Source: Pseudomonas sp. UBA4194 (GTDB taxonomy: Bacteria > Pseudomonadota > Gammaproteobacteria > Pseudomonadales > Pseudomonadaceae). From it: a DNA stretch of 35,243 nucleotides. Where the stretch lies: contig NZ_DFUE01000033.1 in NCBI RefSeq assembly GCF_002379585.1, positions 1-35,243 of the forward strand, written 5' to 3'. Below the pieces are notes generated by a model. The model had not been told where the DNA came from. It searched no databases and was given only the letters and a program-made list of their open reading frames with translations. Both the position numbers and the translations under genes were made by a program. Shown here one piece after another: positions 33,974-35,243 of this stretch. Numbering within the stretch: the stretch's first letter is position 1; each line of letters opens with the position of its first letter.

Positions 33974-35113
33974 TCAGAGTGCAATGCGGTTCATGTAGCT
34001 GCTGAACGCCTGCAGATACCGCGGGATAGGGATCAGGAAAGCGTCATGGCCTTGCGGCGCGTCGATTTCCAGGTAGCAGACGTCTTTCTTGGCCGCCATC
34101 AGGGCGTCCACCAGTTCCCGCGAACGGGCCGGGGAGAAGCGCCAGTCGGTGGTGAACGACATCACGCAGAACTTGGCTTTGACGTTGGCGAACGTGGCGG
34201 CCAGGTCGTCGTTGTGCGCGGCGGCCGGGTCGAAGTAATCCAGCGCCTTGGTCATCAACAGGTAGGTGTTGGCGTCGAAACGACCGGAAAACTCCTCGCC
34301 CTGATAGCGCAGGTAGCTTTCCACCTGGAATTCCACGCTGTGGAAGTCGTAGTTGAGCTTTTCACTCTTCAGGCCCCGGCCGAATTTCTCGCCCATTGAG
34401 TCATCGGAGAGGTAGGTGATATGCCCGACCATGCGCGCCAGCATCAAGCCGCGCTTGGGGATCACGCCATGGGCCTGGAAATCGCCGCCGTGGAATTCGG
34501 GGTCGGACAGGATGGCTTGGCGTGCCACTTCGTTGAAGGCGATGTTCTGCGCGCTCAGCTTGGGTGCCGAGGCGATGGCCAGGCAATGGCGCACCCGGTC
34601 AGGGTAGGTGATGGTCCATTGCAGCGCCTGCATGCCGCCCAGGCTGCCACCGACCACCGCCGCCCACTGGCTGACGCCCAGGTAGTCGGCCAGGCACGCC
34701 TGGCTGTGTACCCAGTCTTCCACGGTCAGCACCGGGAAGTCGGCGCCGAACGGCTTGCCGGTTTCCGGGTTGATGCTGCTGGGGCCGGTAGAGCCGTTGC
34801 AGCCACCCAGGTTATTGAGGCTGACAACGAAGAAGCGATTGGTGTCGATCGGTTTGCCCGGGCCGATGCAGCTGTCCCACCAGCCCGGCTTGCGGTCTTC
34901 GCTGGAGTGAAAACCCGCGGCGTGGTGATGACCGGACAGGGCGTGGCAGATCAGCACAGCGTTGCTGGCGGTGGCGTTGAGCTGGCCGTAGGTTTCGTAG
35001 ATCAGGTCGTAGGCCGGCAACGAACGCCCGCAGGCCAGGGCCAGAGGTTCGCTGAAATGGGCAATTTGTGGAACGACCAGACCGACGGAGTCGTCGGGAA
35101 AGACAGTGGACAT
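33974..35113 (-). CDS. metX: Homoserine O-acyltransferase MetX
   Basis: A 379-residue alpha/beta-hydrolase-fold acyltransferase that activates homoserine for methionine synthesis. Visible: CHALSGHHHAAG (56-67), NLGGCNGSTGPSSINPETG (101-119), nucleophile S157 in GGSLGGMQALQW, catalytic Asp in TTDWRFSP, and H356 in PQGHDAF. MetX was long called an acetyltransferase, but the Pseudomonas enzymes have been reported to use succinyl-CoA; the acyl donor cannot be read here with certainty. Forms an operon with metW. Confidence 0.94.
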   Translation of the reverse strand: MSTVFPDDSVGLVVPQIAHFSEPLALACGRSLPAYDLIYETYGQLNATASNAVLICHALSGHHHAAGFHSSEDRKPGWWDSCIGPGKPIDTNRFFVVSLNNLGGCNGSTGPSSINPETGKPFGADFPVLTVEDWVHSQACLADYLGVSQWAAVVGGSLGGMQALQWTITYPDRVRHCLAIASAPKLSAQNIAFNEVARQAILSDPEFHGGDFQAHGVIPKRGLMLARMVGHITYLSDDSMGEKFGRGLKSEKLNYDFHSVEFQVESYLRYQGEEFSGRFDANTYLLMTKALDYFDPAAAHNDDLAATFANVKAKFCVMSFTTDWRFSPARSRELVDALMAAKKDVCYLEIDAPQGHDAFLIPIPRYLQAFSSYMNRIAL

Positions 35114-35200
35114 CGACCCTGCTCACGCATGAATGAGGCGTAAGTCTAAAGAGGGCGGGGGATGGGGGCAAGCGGGTGATGGTTGGGGATTTGCGGCGCA

Positions 35201-35243
35201 GGGTCCCCTCACCCCGCAGCTGTTGGCCCCCTCTCCCTCAGGG
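35201..35243. repeat. Partial copy of the long palindromic element family
   Basis: GGGTCCCCTCACCCC then CCCCTCTCCCTCAGGG match the arms of the 3251-3420 element. Only the first arm is inside the window, so the element is cut by the window edge. It lies upstream of metX; the interval 35114-35200 shows no gene. Confidence 0.7.

Overview
The window looks like a chromosomal segment of a fluorescent Pseudomonas, closest in gene content and order to the P. putida group. The evidence is the gene order (cadR/cadA, folA, ilvD, rlmI-like, mutM, coaD, rsmD, paired M16 peptidases, ftsYEX, rpoH, mtgA, thiS-thiG, trmB, hemW, rdgB, metW-metX), the high G+C coding style, and many short REP-type palindromes between genes. 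No rRNA, tRNA, CRISPR array, transposase or integrase was found.

Layout. 1-340: repeat-rich DNA. 342-3201: a cadmium/zinc resistance module, with the MerR-type regulator cadR divergent from the P1B-type ATPase cadA and a MerR-style operator between them. 3251-3420: a long palindromic intergenic element. 3426-6156: a DUF2868 membrane protein and a DUF3482 GTPase. 6222-8642: folA and ilvD, convergent and flanked by inverted REPs. 8922-12212: an AT-richer accessory block on the minus strand. 12569-18017: rlmI-like methyltransferase, HDOD protein, mutM, a small membrane protein, ferredoxin, coaD and a TetR regulator. 18077-23374: sulfurtransferase, YheT-type hydrolase, rsmD and two M16 proteins. 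23605-27828: ftsY-ftsE-ftsX and rpoH. 27926-35113: mtgA, DUF423, thiS-thiG, trmB, DUF3392, hemW, rdgB, metW and metX.

The most interesting part is the accessory block. In transcription order it carries a 46-codon gene for a cationic peptide ending in a Gly/His/Cys/Trp tail (GGGGHCQGGGDW), a 162-residue protein with a WHHH motif resembling the 'glycine-rich domain-containing protein-like' family, a MATE-type transporter whose start overlaps the previous stop by ATGA, and an MFS (Bcr/CflA-like) transporter. Upstream of the peptide are a TTGACA-16-TATTCT promoter and a perfect 7-1-7 inverted repeat (AAGTTTC-N-GAAACTT) with a third half-site. This architecture of small precursor, unfamiliar putative metal-binding protein and exporters suggests an undescribed peptide natural-product system (modified peptide, metallophore or small bacteriocin). 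The function is inferred; the genes and motifs are seen directly.

Other genes work in recognisable sets: ftsY/ftsE/ftsX (membrane protein targeting and division, translationally coupled), rpoH with a probable envelope-stress (AlgU-type) promoter, thiS/thiG (thiazole synthesis), metX/metW (methionine synthesis), and hemW/rdgB (haem chaperone and nucleotide-pool cleaning).
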